Shown: positions 1 to 6,653, counted from the first letter of the stretch. The stretch: DNA of 11,462 nt from Phycisphaerales bacterium (GCA_003533825.1 DQCG01000168.1:1-11462), one strand, 5' to 3'. Notes: generated by a model not told the origin, from the letters alone. Translations and numbers: made by a program.

Positions 1-21
1 CGAACAGGATTGGGTCCGTCC

Positions 22-51
22 CTATTATTTCCTATTATTTTATTATTTTTA
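22..51. repeat. TATT-rich low-complexity repeat
   Basis: Two adjacent copies of CCTATTATTT are followed by TATTATTTTT, giving a 30-base A/T tract. Just before it, positions 11-21 read GGGTCCGTCCC, whose outer GGG/CCC can pair. The tract lies downstream of the leftward PEP-CTERM gene and codes for nothing visible. A GGGACGGACCC motif next to an A/T run resembles small dispersed REP-like repeats of environmental bacteria, but one copy cannot prove that. Confidence 0.5.
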
Positions 52-68
52 CGTTCGACGTTGGCAGC

Positions 69-94
69 GCTGGGCCGTCAGCGGCCTGGGCGCC
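69..94 (-). terminator. GC-rich hairpin after PEP-CTERM gene
   Basis: GGCCG (73-77) and CGGCC (82-86) form a 5-bp stem with a TCAG loop. Flanking GCGC blocks could extend it across a small internal loop. It starts about ten bases past the stop codon of the leftward gene, as a terminator would. No T run follows on the minus strand, so it may only stabilise the 3' end or may be coincidental. Confidence 0.3.
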
Positions 95-104
95 TACAGT
101 AACT

Positions 105-836
105 CTATATCTGGCCTGGTTCCTGATGCTTGCGGCGCAATCGGATGAGGCCCAGCGTGGAGGACAACAGGCCAGTCGCCGCGAGGATGAGTGCGCTGGG
201 CACAGGAACCACCGTAAGCTCCTCGCTGATAGCGTACAACCTATGGAACTCAGAGTAATGGGGGACCAAACCATGGTCTATCCATGAATCCGTGCTCATT
301 GTCGCTAAGCCGATTGTGGCGTGCTCTCTGCCTAGCTCACCTAGCTCCCTCCCTTGCCCCGTAGCCACCGAGCCTGTCCACACACCCTTATTAGCAACAA
401 CCACTTCGCCTGCCTCCGTAAATTTAATCGGGTTGTATAGGTCGTCTTCGTCGAACATATCGGTCGTGCCGTTCGCCACCAGGTCCCCGATGGGCGTGTA
501 AATGCCCGCGGGCGAATATCCTCCTATGTTATCAATCGCATTAGTCGTTGGGGTCGATGCTATAGCTTTCCACCCGATCTCCACAATGTTTGATTTTCCC
601 ACTACCCCTGAAATCGATGTATCTATATTCGCTGCTTTGTTGACGAAAGTATTGTAGGTGCTAATATCGGCTGATTCGGCAGTGCTGAACCCCGATGTCA
701 CGAACACCCAACGGAATGTATCACCGGGATTGAGGCTGGTGGGAACCTCCCACAAGGCCGCTTTAGCATTAGTTGGAATGAGTACTAATGCTAGGCTAAC
801 AAACGATAATGCTAAAAAAAATCGAGACTTTTTCAT
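105..836 (-). CDS. PEP-CTERM-type secreted protein, VPVP variant
   Basis: Exported protein of 243 aa, probably anchored or sorted at the cell surface by an exosortase. Function beyond that is unknown. Residues 1-26 form a signal peptide (KK, hydrophobic core, AKA cleavage site). The C-terminus has the three-part PEP-CTERM layout: VPVP at 210-213, a hydrophobic helix at about 214-231, then a basic RLRRKH end. The usual Glu of VPEP is Val here. The core (GDTFRWVFVTSG near 38-49, VWTGSV near 152-157, RLYAISEELTV near 199-209) resembles from memory a family of PEP-CTERM proteins in planctomycetes and other aquatic bacteria. The start is the ATG at 836, because GGAGGA sits 7 bases upstream. An in-frame TTG at 851 overlaps that ribosome site and is unlikely. 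No exosortase gene is in the window, so sorting is inferred. Confidence 0.85.
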   Translation of the reverse strand: MKKSRFFLALSFVSLALVLIPTNAKAALWEVPTSLNPGDTFRWVFVTSGFSTAESADISTYNTFVNKAANIDTSISGVVGKSNIVEIGWKAIASTPTTNAIDNIGGYSPAGIYTPIGDLVANGTTDMFDEDDLYNPIKFTEAGEVVVANKGVWTGSVATGQGRELGELGREHATIGLATMSTDSWIDHGLVPHYSEFHRLYAISEELTVVPVPSALILAATGLLSSTLGLIRLRRKHQEPGQI

Positions 837-843
837 AATCCAG

Positions 844-849
844 TCCTCC
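844..849 (-). promoter_or_regulatory. Shine-Dalgarno site of PEP-CTERM gene
   Basis: The minus strand reads GGAGGA, spaced 7 bases from the ATG at 836. This decides the start in favour of MKKSRF over the upstream in-frame TTG. Confidence 0.8.
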
Positions 850-876
850 AATCGTACAGCTAACTTAATTGGTTTA

Positions 877-892
877 AGGGTTTGCCAACCCT
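877..892 (-). other. small hairpin in PEP-CTERM leader
   Basis: AGGGTT (877-882) pairs with AACCCT (887-892) around a four-base loop, a 6-bp stem. It lies between the small ORF stop and the ribosome site of the PEP-CTERM gene. It could separate or modulate the two units, but there is no T run and the stem is short. Confidence 0.3.
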
Positions 893-909
893 ACTTATTC
901 TTTAACAGC

Positions 910-1008
910 TCAATGAACATAAGGGGAAATAGATATCACTCCTCCTGTCCTGACGTTGCCCATCGTTAGTAGTGCTGCCGCGAGACTATATAAGTAGATT
1001 CGTTTCAT
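910..1008 (-). CDS. small ORF with signal-like N-terminus (32 aa)
   Basis: A 32-codon frame begins MKRIYLYSLAAALLTMGNV and ends SPYVH. It has a textbook ribosome site, AGGAGGAAA, 8 bases before the ATG. The first 19 residues have a basic start and a hydrophobic stretch like an export signal, but nothing resembling a mature protein follows before the TGA. It lies 73 bases upstream of the PEP-CTERM gene on the same strand. It could be a leader peptide, a secreted micropeptide, or the surviving 5' end of a broken secreted-protein gene. The other two frames close quickly, so a single simple frameshift does not restore a long product within this window. No family is recognised. Confidence 0.4.
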   Translation of the reverse strand: MKRIYLYSLAAALLTMGNVRTGGVISISPYVH

Positions 1009-1147
1009 GTGTCTTTCCTCCTAAATAAATGTTTACATCTTCCCCTGAACCATACTAAACATGACGACGGAGGGAAAAATCAATACGCCTATTCGCTTCC
1101 GGGATGCCTTCCTACCAACCTCTATAACTCAGCTTAAAAGACGGGGA

Positions 1148-1159
1148 TGACAATGTCAA
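1148..1159 (-). promoter_or_regulatory. possible -35 box within TGACA/TGTCA repeat
   Basis: The minus strand has a perfect TTGACA (1154-1159). It overlaps TGACA-A-TGTCA, an 11-base odd palindrome at 1148-1158. At 17-bp spacing the -10 would be TAAGCT, a poor match. If active, it would transcribe the small ORF and the PEP-CTERM gene with a leader of about 130 bases. The palindrome may be an operator. Confidence 0.25.
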
Positions 1160-1177
1160 GCCAAATCTGTAATGAAT

Positions 1178-1195
1178 AGTCACCGTTCAGTGACT
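1178..1195. repeat. inverted repeat AGTCAC-6-GTGACT
   Basis: Six-base arms AGTCAC and GTGACT surround CGTTCA. It is non-coding and about 190 bases downstream of the GH5 stop. It could be a regulator site or a weak hairpin. No further copies of this exact form were seen. Confidence 0.4.
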
Positions 1196-1275
1196 GGCTG
1201 GATAATACATTCTGCTGGCCCAGACCCGAGCAGTACCAAATAACGCAATTTTCAGCAAGAAAACGTGGTTTTAGT

Positions 1276-1297
1276 ATGCGTTTGGCATGCGTTCGGC
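1276..1297. repeat. tandem 11-bp repeat, two copies
   Basis: ATGCGTTTGGC is followed immediately by ATGCGTTCGGC, differing at one base. It is in the gap downstream of the GH5 gene. Two copies only, so it may be a local slippage product. Confidence 0.55.
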
Positions 1298-1382
1298 GAT
1301 CAATTTAGCGAGGTAAATGTTCTGTAAAAAGATTTTATGAAAAGGCACTTTACCATTGTTACCGGGATAATCCTCGGCTGTT

Positions 1383-3206
1383 TTATCCGCCGTATTTGAT
1401 TTCTACGCACGAGATTTGTGTTTCTGTGTTGTACTCTATTTTCAGATATGCTGCTTTATCGCCGGAGATGGTGCCTTTGTAGAGGACTGGTTTGTAGTAG
1501 TCGTACTCGCCTTTGCCGGCGAAATAATCCTTTCGTTCGAATTTGACCTGCTCGAAGCTCCGGCCGTCCGCTGAGGCCGAGAACCTGAAATCCGTAATCT
1601 CATCGGGAAAGAATGAATATACCTTCCATGAATTAATCGGCGGCTCGACTTTATAGACGACGAAGTCACCCGATTTGCCCTTTAGCCTGTGCGCATCTTC
1701 CTTGAAATTGCGAGCCTGCTTGATTTCCAGCGACAGATTATCGCTGTGTTTGTGAATAAATTGCATGTCCTGCATTTCATCAACGAGCGTTTTATTAGAA
1801 ACCGAAACGGGCCCGGCGATGTTGGAGGGTTTGGAAATACCGGCCGAATTCATAGCGATGACACGGTAATAATAACTCTTGCCGATTTCGACAGATGTAT
1901 CGTTAAATAACGGCCGGTATTGAAGTGCGGCGTCGGATATGTTGCATTTCGCGGCCAGCCACGGGCCGTCCTTGCTCTGCGTCCTTTCGACGATATAGCT
2001 CTGGGCGCCGGCGCTTCCCTGCCATGAAATCGCGGCGACATCTTCGATATCAAGCAGTACCGGCGGGGCTGGCTTTTCAATGGCCGGGGCGGCAATGCCC
2101 CTGATTTCAAACGCCTTTTGACGCATTAGCTCGAGCAGGCCGGTCTCGTCAAACGACGCGTTGGAGGCAAAGCCCGGCCAGTGATACGATTTGAACAAAT
2201 CGCCGCCGTAAGGCTCGCTGTGCCAGTAAAAGCCGCCATCCCGGCTGCGGAAACGGAGCGACCAGATCAGGGCGCCGCTTACGTTTTCTTCTATTACCGT
2301 TTGAAGCACCTTCTCCACGGCGTCGGTTGGTATGAAACCGAACTCGCCGACGAAGTACGGCTTTTTGCCGCGGGCTTTGGCCATGTTGCTTTTGATCTGG
2401 CCGATGGTCTCGGCCGGATTCTTCGAATAGTGATGTGTGGTGACAATGTCGATGTTATCGTCCCGGATAGATTCGTCCCGCAGCTTCGTCGTGTGAAAAC
2501 CGTCAAGGACCAGATGATTATTATCAAGGCTCTTCATATATGCGGCGGCTTTCGTCGTCCATTCATGCGGGCAGACAAGCTCGTTGCCCGTCTCCCATGC
2601 GAAAACGGCCTTGTCATCACGATATTTTACACCCGTCACCGTGTTCGTCCGGTTTATCACGAAGCCGACGATTTTTTTATAATCCTCGAAAAGTACCGGG
2701 TCGGTCCAGAAGTCCTGCTGCTTTTTACTACGAAACGCCGCCGCCGCTTCGATTCCTCCCCACCATTTCCAGTTATCTATGAAAGGAATGATTACCCGAA
2801 TGCCTTTGCGATTGGCGACGGCCAGAACCATATCGAGAGCCTGGAAGGCTTTTTCGTCGAACTGTCCCGGCCCGATTATGTGTCGCGGTATATTAGAATC
2901 TTCGCCGGATACGCGAACGGACAAGGCATAGGTGCGTACGACCCGGCCGCCCATTTGCCTAACGGCTTCGAGGGCATCGGCAATCTCGAACTCGTTCGGC
3001 AGCCGCCACGGATTCAGCTCGGTAAAGGGCATGTTGTCTTCGACATAATGCAGGTTTGGGATGTTGAAGCTGACGAAGCGAAGCTCGCCGTGCTCGTCCA
3101 TGAGCTTATCACCCTGACGATAGACAAACTTAGTAAACGCACCTTCGGATGCCGGCGAGTTAACAACAAACGATAGAATTAACAGGGCTGTCAATATCCT
3201 CTTCAT
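1383..3206 (-). CDS. secreted GH5 glycosidase (mannanase-like) with FN3
   Basis: Exported 607-aa enzyme predicted to cut beta-1,4 linkages in mannan or a related beta-glycan outside the cytoplasm. Residues 1 to about 22 are a signal peptide. Residues ~25-370 read as a clan A (beta/alpha)8 barrel of family GH5: VVRTYA (R91), AWETGNEL with acid/base E209, THHY (258-260), YFVGEFG with nucleophile E288, and LIWSL (W315). A fibronectin type III domain follows at ~378-470 (ISWQG, YYYRVIAMNSAG). The last ~130 residues are a beta-rich module of the kind that often binds carbohydrate. Known GH5 mannanases favour this motif set, but cellulase or another beta-glycanase activity is not excluded. The start has AAGGAA a few bases upstream. 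The gap of 104 bp to the next gene upstream suggests its own transcript or loose coupling. Confidence 0.88.
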   Translation of the reverse strand: MKRILTALLILSFVVNSPASEGAFTKFVYRQGDKLMDEHGELRFVSFNIPNLHYVEDNMPFTELNPWRLPNEFEIADALEAVRQMGGRVVRTYALSVRVSGEDSNIPRHIIGPGQFDEKAFQALDMVLAVANRKGIRVIIPFIDNWKWWGGIEAAAAFRSKKQQDFWTDPVLFEDYKKIVGFVINRTNTVTGVKYRDDKAVFAWETGNELVCPHEWTTKAAAYMKSLDNNHLVLDGFHTTKLRDESIRDDNIDIVTTHHYSKNPAETIGQIKSNMAKARGKKPYFVGEFGFIPTDAVEKVLQTVIEENVSGALIWSLRFRSRDGGFYWHSEPYGGDLFKSYHWPGFASNASFDETGLLELMRQKAFEIRGIAAPAIEKPAPPVLLDIEDVAAISWQGSAGAQSYIVERTQSKDGPWLAAKCNISDAALQYRPLFNDTSVEIGKSYYYRVIAMNSAGISKPSNIAGPVSVSNKTLVDEMQDMQFIHKHSDNLSLEIKQARNFKEDAHRLKGKSGDFVVYKVEPPINSWKVYSFFPDEITDFRFSASADGRSFEQVKFERKDYFAGKGEYDYYKPVLYKGTISGDKAAYLKIEYNTETQISCVEIKYGG

Positions 3207-3271
3207 CTTTCCTTGCCTTTCGATAACTGCATTATTACTAATCCATTCTCATCAAACAGGAGAATTAGTAT

Positions 3272-3300
3272 AACATAGCGGGAAGGCGCTTGAAATTCAA
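3272..3300 (-). promoter_or_regulatory. possible promoter of GH5 gene
   Basis: The minus strand has TTGAAT (3295-3300) and TATGTT (3272-3277) with 17 bases between, each 4 of 6 to consensus. It falls in the gap before the GH5 start at 3206. A TATACT overlaps the -10 but its spacing is too long. It is followed by a small inverted repeat, ATTCTC/GAGAAT (3245-3250 and 3260-3265), in the leader. Confidence 0.3.
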
Positions 3301-3310
3301 TACTTATCGA

Positions 3311-4687
3311 CTAATTATTGACAGTGACGAGCCACTGTCGGCAGAATTCGGCCAGGTCCAGCTCGTCGATTTTGTTGTCGTCGATCAAATCCGATGTCAG
3401 CGGATTTTTGTTTTGCATCCATTCGCCGGCAAGGATATTGTAGTCGCGAAAATCTACGAGCCCGTCGGTGTTAAAGTCGGCCGAGCCGATGATTGGGCCG
3501 GAGCGGGCGAAGATGCCGTAGCGTGAGCCGTCCTGTGTCTGGCTTTGCCATACGGCGACGAACCCTCCGGTCTCGCTTATCGCAACGGCGGGATTCCTCT
3601 GGTCGTTCAGCCCATAGGTGTTCATCTGGAATTCGTCGCCGATAAACTCGCCGGAGTTGTCGAATCGCTGACCGATTATGTCTCTTTGATTGTCATCGTC
3701 AGGGTCGATCCTGCAATCCCAGGCGATAACAAATTCCCCATCGCCGTTCATCGACGCCCTGGGATATTGCTGGGCACATGTAAGAGTCGTATTAACGCGA
3801 AACTGCCCACCAAAAGGCGTGCCGTCGGCATCATACAGCCGGGCGTGAATATCGTCCTGTCCGGCCAGCTCAGGGTCGCCATCCCATGTCACTACAAAAC
3901 AGCCCGAATCGTCCATCGCAATCGACGGCCTCGTGACCGAGCTGATCCTGACCGAGTTTACCTTGAACGTATCCGTCCGGGGCTCGCCGTTCGGATCGAA
4001 CAACCTGGCCATAATCGAATTGCTGCTCTTATCCTCCATCCAGACAACCGCGAAGCTGCCGTTGGCATCCGCCGCCACATCCGGATAGCGATAGACCGAT
4101 GCTTCCTCGTGAACGAAAAACTCGGCCCCGAATTCTACGCCGTTACTATCGTATAACTGGCAGCATATCGCCTTGTCACCCTCCTGTGGCGTATTTTTAC
4201 TCTCCCAGGCAATGATAAACGTGCCGTCCTTATTCACAGCCGTACAGGGAAAAACTTGTTTGTCGCCGGTATAGCTGTTGACGCGAAACTCATCGCCGAC
4301 GGGCAGGCCATTCGGATCGAACCGCCGGGCGAAGATATCCTCCCGGTCTTCTTCGATGAATCCCGGCCCGTGCCACGTTACGACAAAACCGGCCGCTGCG
4401 TCCATTGCCACGGCCGGTTCCGTCTGGTTGCCGGAGGAGGTCGTATTTACCTGAAATTCCTCGCCGAGCCGGCCGCAATTCGCATCGAAAAGCCGCCCGA
4501 AAATACCGTTCGAGCTGCCGTCCTGACCATAGCTGCTCCAGACAACCACAAAATTTCCATCTTCATCCATCGCTATCGCGGCGTTCTTTTGTTCATTCGT
4601 CGTATGCGTATTGACCTGGAACTCCGCCCCGCAAACCGAGGCGAAATACAGCCCCGTTAACAAATACGAAAGAAAGGCAAATCTCAT
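3311..4687 (-). CDS. secreted seven-repeat protein with dockerin-like tail
   Basis: Exported 458-aa protein, probably a binding or scaffold-attached component; no catalytic motif is seen. A signal peptide (about 1-20) is followed by seven repeats of 48-57 residues starting near 21, 76, 132, 188, 239, 294 and 351. Each follows EFxVN...PAVAMDxDGxFVVxW...I.ARLFDxNG. Seven such units suggest a seven-bladed beta-propeller. Residues 403-455 form a dockerin type I-like module. Loop one, D404-N406-D408-G409-D412-D415, is canonical. Loop two, D433-x-I435-x-D437-x-x-I440-D441-x-x-D444, has Ile at the third position. Tails of this kind are common in Phycisphaerae proteins without a known cellulosome. 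GGAGGTGG lies 6 bases from the ATG. It sits directly upstream of the GH5 gene on the same strand, so a shared role in glycan use is plausible but unproven. Confidence 0.85.
   Translation of the reverse strand: MRFAFLSYLLTGLYFASVCGAEFQVNTHTTNEQKNAAIAMDEDGNFVVVWSSYGQDGSSNGIFGRLFDANCGRLGEEFQVNTTSSGNQTEPAVAMDAAAGFVVTWHGPGFIEEDREDIFARRFDPNGLPVGDEFRVNSYTGDKQVFPCTAVNKDGTFIIAWESKNTPQEGDKAICCQLYDSNGVEFGAEFFVHEEASVYRYPDVAADANGSFAVVWMEDKSSNSIMARLFDPNGEPRTDTFKVNSVRISSVTRPSIAMDDSGCFVVTWDGDPELAGQDDIHARLYDADGTPFGGQFRVNTTLTCAQQYPRASMNGDGEFVIAWDCRIDPDDDNQRDIIGQRFDNSGEFIGDEFQMNTYGLNDQRNPAVAISETGGFVAVWQSQTQDGSRYGIFARSGPIIGSADFNTDGLVDFRDYNILAGEWMQNKNPLTSDLIDDNKIDELDLAEFCRQWLVTVNN
3320..3339. other. GACAGTG/CACTGTC hairpin at 3' end of gene
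   Basis: GACAGTG (3320-3326) and CACTGTC (3333-3339) form a 7-bp perfect stem with a 6-base loop, inside the last codons (QWLVTV) of the repeat-protein gene. No T run follows on the minus strand. The same stem core recurs at 9269-9300. It may be an attenuating or stabilising structure, or simply codon coincidence. Confidence 0.4.
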
Positions 4688-4797
4688 AAGACCACCTCCA
4701 TATCGACCGCGACGGCTATCAAGTACGCTTATGTATATTTCCCATAACTTTAGATTAAGCGTTTTGAGACAGCTAATATGTTGATGTGAAACTTAAG

Positions 4798-4809
4798 ATT
4801 TTGCAAAAT
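4798..4809. repeat. 12-bp perfect palindrome ATTTTGCAAAAT
   Basis: Perfect palindrome in the 218-bp gap between the repeat-protein gene and the 190-aa gene, about 110 bases upstream of the repeat-protein start. It could be an operator for a dimeric regulator, though in an A/T-rich gap chance is a real alternative. Confidence 0.4.
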
Positions 4810-4823
4810 ATTTCTACCTAAGA

Positions 4824-4841
4824 GTGACAACGTATTGTCAC
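4824..4841. repeat. inverted repeat GTGACAA-CGTA-TTGTCAC
   Basis: Seven-base perfect arms surround CGTA. It is intergenic, about 137 bases upstream of the repeat-protein start and 65 bases past the stop of the upstream gene. It has the size and symmetry of a dimeric repressor or activator site. As an RNA hairpin it lacks a T run. Confidence 0.5.
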
Positions 4842-4905
4842 AGCAAGCCAAAATTTCCGGTGATTTCTTGACAAACACCCATAAAGTGCGGAAAAAGTAG
4901 CCGTA

Positions 4906-5478
4906 TCAGTATCTGGTCTGCTCCGGCTGCCGCCGCTGCGATGGCTTCGGATTGGCCGCGAGGTAGTCGTTTATGTATTTACGAACGTGAGACTTGACGA
5001 CCCCCCTCATCGCAGATGTTCTCTCCCTGCCGATATAAAGGCCGCTGTCCCAACAAATACCCTCGGCAAATTGATATTTCCTCGTCAGAGTCGCATCCTC
5101 GAAATGTGTCACCCGAAAAGAATAAAGATATACATCTTTGACCCCGGGCTCTTTATACATCACAAGATATACCCCCAGTCGCGGCCGGCCTGGAGCATAT
5201 TCCAGATCCTCTTTGCTTATAATCTTGATATCGGCATCCTCCAGCTCCCATTCGACGTCCTCCTGCAATTGACTCGTCATAGATTCTTCTTCTGACTTTT
5301 CTTTCGTAATGACATCCACATATACAGAGACCCCATCGGACTCGCTCAGCCGTTTGCGAAATTCCTGCTGGATTTCAGCCTTGTCTGCAATCTGGGCGAA
5401 GGTAATCACTCCGGCGAGGAAACTCAAAAAAAACAGCATTACCGTTATTACATAAATCCGGCACTTTTTAGCTTTCAT
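4906..5478 (-). CDS. small exported or anchored protein, unknown function
   Basis: Product of 190 aa with a basic start and a hydrophobic segment at about 8-28 (signal peptide with possible cut near TFA-Q, or an uncleaved anchor). The mature part is polar and mixed alpha/beta. Visible features are VSVYVDVI (50-57), QLQEDVEWELEDADIKIIS (70-88), PGRPRLGVYLVMY (96-108), an ICWDSG turn (141-146) and VRKYINDYLAANPK (165-178). The order 'QLQ.DVE..L..A.I.', a parallel-strand core and a C-terminal '.FIN.YL..NP' resemble from memory a widespread uncharacterised bacterial family. No enzymatic motif is evident. AAAGGTGA precedes the ATG with suitable spacing, and a fair promoter lies at 5524-5551. It stands alone, divergent from the next gene to the right. 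Confidence 0.75.
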   Translation of the reverse strand: MKAKKCRIYVITVMLFFLSFLAGVITFAQIADKAEIQQEFRKRLSESDGVSVYVDVITKEKSEEESMTSQLQEDVEWELEDADIKIISKEDLEYAPGRPRLGVYLVMYKEPGVKDVYLYSFRVTHFEDATLTRKYQFAEGICWDSGLYIGRERTSAMRGVVKSHVRKYINDYLAANPKPSQRRQPEQTRY

Positions 5479-5523
5479 AAAATCACCTTTCTATAAAGAG
5501 CATTCTTTCGATATCGCCAGACT

Positions 5524-5551
5524 ATTCTAACCGCTGGCTGCCAAAATTCAA
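5524..5551 (-). promoter_or_regulatory. probable sigma-70-type promoter for 190-aa gene
   Basis: The minus strand reads TTGAAT (5546-5551), a 16-base spacer and TAGAAT (5524-5529, 5 of 6 to TATAAT). It ends 46 bases before the ATG at 5478 and leaves room for a short leader with the AAAGGTGA ribosome site. Confidence 0.45.
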
Positions 5552-5739
5552 TCAGAAGATTAATTACGAGGGGTACATACAACTCTGCTTTTAGCCCTTT
5601 AGTTGCCGACGGTCGTTTCGTACTTGGAGCGGAGGTGTTTGTGCATTGAATATTCGAGAGAAAGTCGTTACTCTATCGGAAATTGGACACAGTAGTGTGG
5701 CTGGATTTGAATAAGTGGCAAATGTCGTTTGAGGGAAAA

Positions 5740-6564
5740 ATGATGCAGCGTACCGTTGTAATCTTCAATCGAGTTCTTCTTATTTTCTTATTGTTAGCTC
5801 TGCCGTTAATTCTCGTTTGTAAGCAGGGTGGGGAAAATTCTCCGAAAGACGCGTTGGATGCCTTACTTCACTCCGGGGGTTTAAAGCTCATACATAAAGT
5901 TCCACTACAGTTTGCTACCTACCATGTTCAGGGGCTTGATCTCACAAAGCAATTTTATTTTGTAACTTCAGTGGACAAAGATCAGGGGCGAGGCTGGTTA
6001 TTTAAGATTAACAGGCAAAACGCCGACCTAAATTCAAAGATAGAATTAACTGATGATACTTTGATTCATCCCGGCGGCGTGCAGTTTGACGGCCATTACC
6101 TTTGGATTCCAAATGCCGAGTATAGAAGGCAAAGCCGGACAATGATCTACGGTGTTGATCCCAATAGCATGGATATACGCAGGTCGTTTCCAGTTGAGGA
6201 CCACATTGGCGCCATTGCATCTGACGGGAAAAACCTTCTTTATGGAGTTAATTGGGATGCGCTTCATTTCTATACGTGGGATTTTGATGGACATCAGACA
6301 AGCAAGGTCGATTCCCCGACGTTAATGGCATATCAGGACATCAAGTACTTTACAGGTAAACTTCTATGTAGCGGACATAAGGACGATGATTCCGTTATAG
6401 ATGTTATCGATCCTGAAAACTGGACATTAGTAAAACGTATTAATTTGCCACGAGATGATTGGAAAAATCCATTAAGTCGCGAAGGCATGACCTTCAATGG
6501 AAATCTATACTTTCTTCCTGACGATGGGCCAAATTCCAATATTATGATTTTTACTTTAGATTAA
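5740..6564 (+). CDS. DUF6454-like exported protein
   Basis: Product of 274 aa; biochemical role unknown. A hydrophobic segment near residues 8-27 is a signal peptide or anchor; the following LILVC is not a good lipobox. The mature part matches, from memory, the pattern of DUF6454 proteins: YHVQGLD (61-67), GWLFKIN (85-91), HPGGVQFDG (110-118), WIPNAEYR...YGVDP (122-141), a YQD near 198 and LPDDG (259-263). Repeated strand-turn units suggest a beta-propeller-like fold. The start is chosen at the ATG pair 5740/5743, because GAGGGA (5731-5736) lies just upstream; the in-frame TTG at 5683 has no ribosome site and would place 19 polar residues ahead of the signal. Base composition differs from its neighbours: 19 G/C of 60 at 6001-6060 and 21 of 60 at 6421-6480, against 32 of 60 at 8101-8160 in the oxidoreductase gene. 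This hints at a separate origin. Confidence 0.75.
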   Translation: MMQRTVVIFNRVLLIFLLLALPLILVCKQGGENSPKDALDALLHSGGLKLIHKVPLQFATYHVQGLDLTKQFYFVTSVDKDQGRGWLFKINRQNADLNSKIELTDDTLIHPGGVQFDGHYLWIPNAEYRRQSRTMIYGVDPNSMDIRRSFPVEDHIGAIASDGKNLLYGVNWDALHFYTWDFDGHQTSKVDSPTLMAYQDIKYFTGKLLCSGHKDDDSVIDVIDPENWTLVKRINLPRDDWKNPLSREGMTFNGNLYFLPDDGPNSNIMIFTLD

Positions 6565-6653
6565 AACCCGCAACACCGAACTATTACCTCGCCAAATTAG
6601 TACACGTTTTCACTGACTTATTCCAAACAAAAGAGTTGACGGTTCTCTATATC

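Larger units (their letters stand above)
1009..1382. other. non-coding gap, 374 bp
   Basis: No convincing gene on either strand. It holds the leader of the small ORF, a TTGACA-like element (1154-1159, minus), an inverted repeat (1178-1195) and a tandem 11-base repeat (1276-1297). No intrinsic terminator is evident just past the GH5 stop codon. Confidence 0.6.

Noticed and set aside
837..851. TTG start extending the PEP-CTERM protein by five residues
   Set aside because: The TTG overlaps the Shine-Dalgarno site of the ATG at 836, and the extension would spoil the signal peptide start.
2181..3176. Long rightward open frame (331 codons) opposite the GH5 gene
   Set aside because: It is antisense to a gene with clear GH5 catalytic motifs, has no ribosome site or signal, and its product matches nothing. 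It is a shadow of G+C-biased codons.
3545..4156. Rightward open frame (203 codons) opposite the repeat-protein gene
   Set aside because: The opposite strand carries the seven-repeat protein with strong internal periodicity, and this frame mirrors those repeats.
5683..5739. TTG start extending the DUF6454-like protein by 19 residues
   Set aside because: There is no ribosome site before it, whereas GAGGGA precedes the ATG pair at 5740/5743, where a normal signal sequence begins.
5803..5830. Lipobox-like LILVC in the DUF6454-like protein
   Set aside because: Val before the Cys is not tolerated in typical lipoboxes (Gly, Ala or Ser expected), so lipoprotein processing is not claimed.
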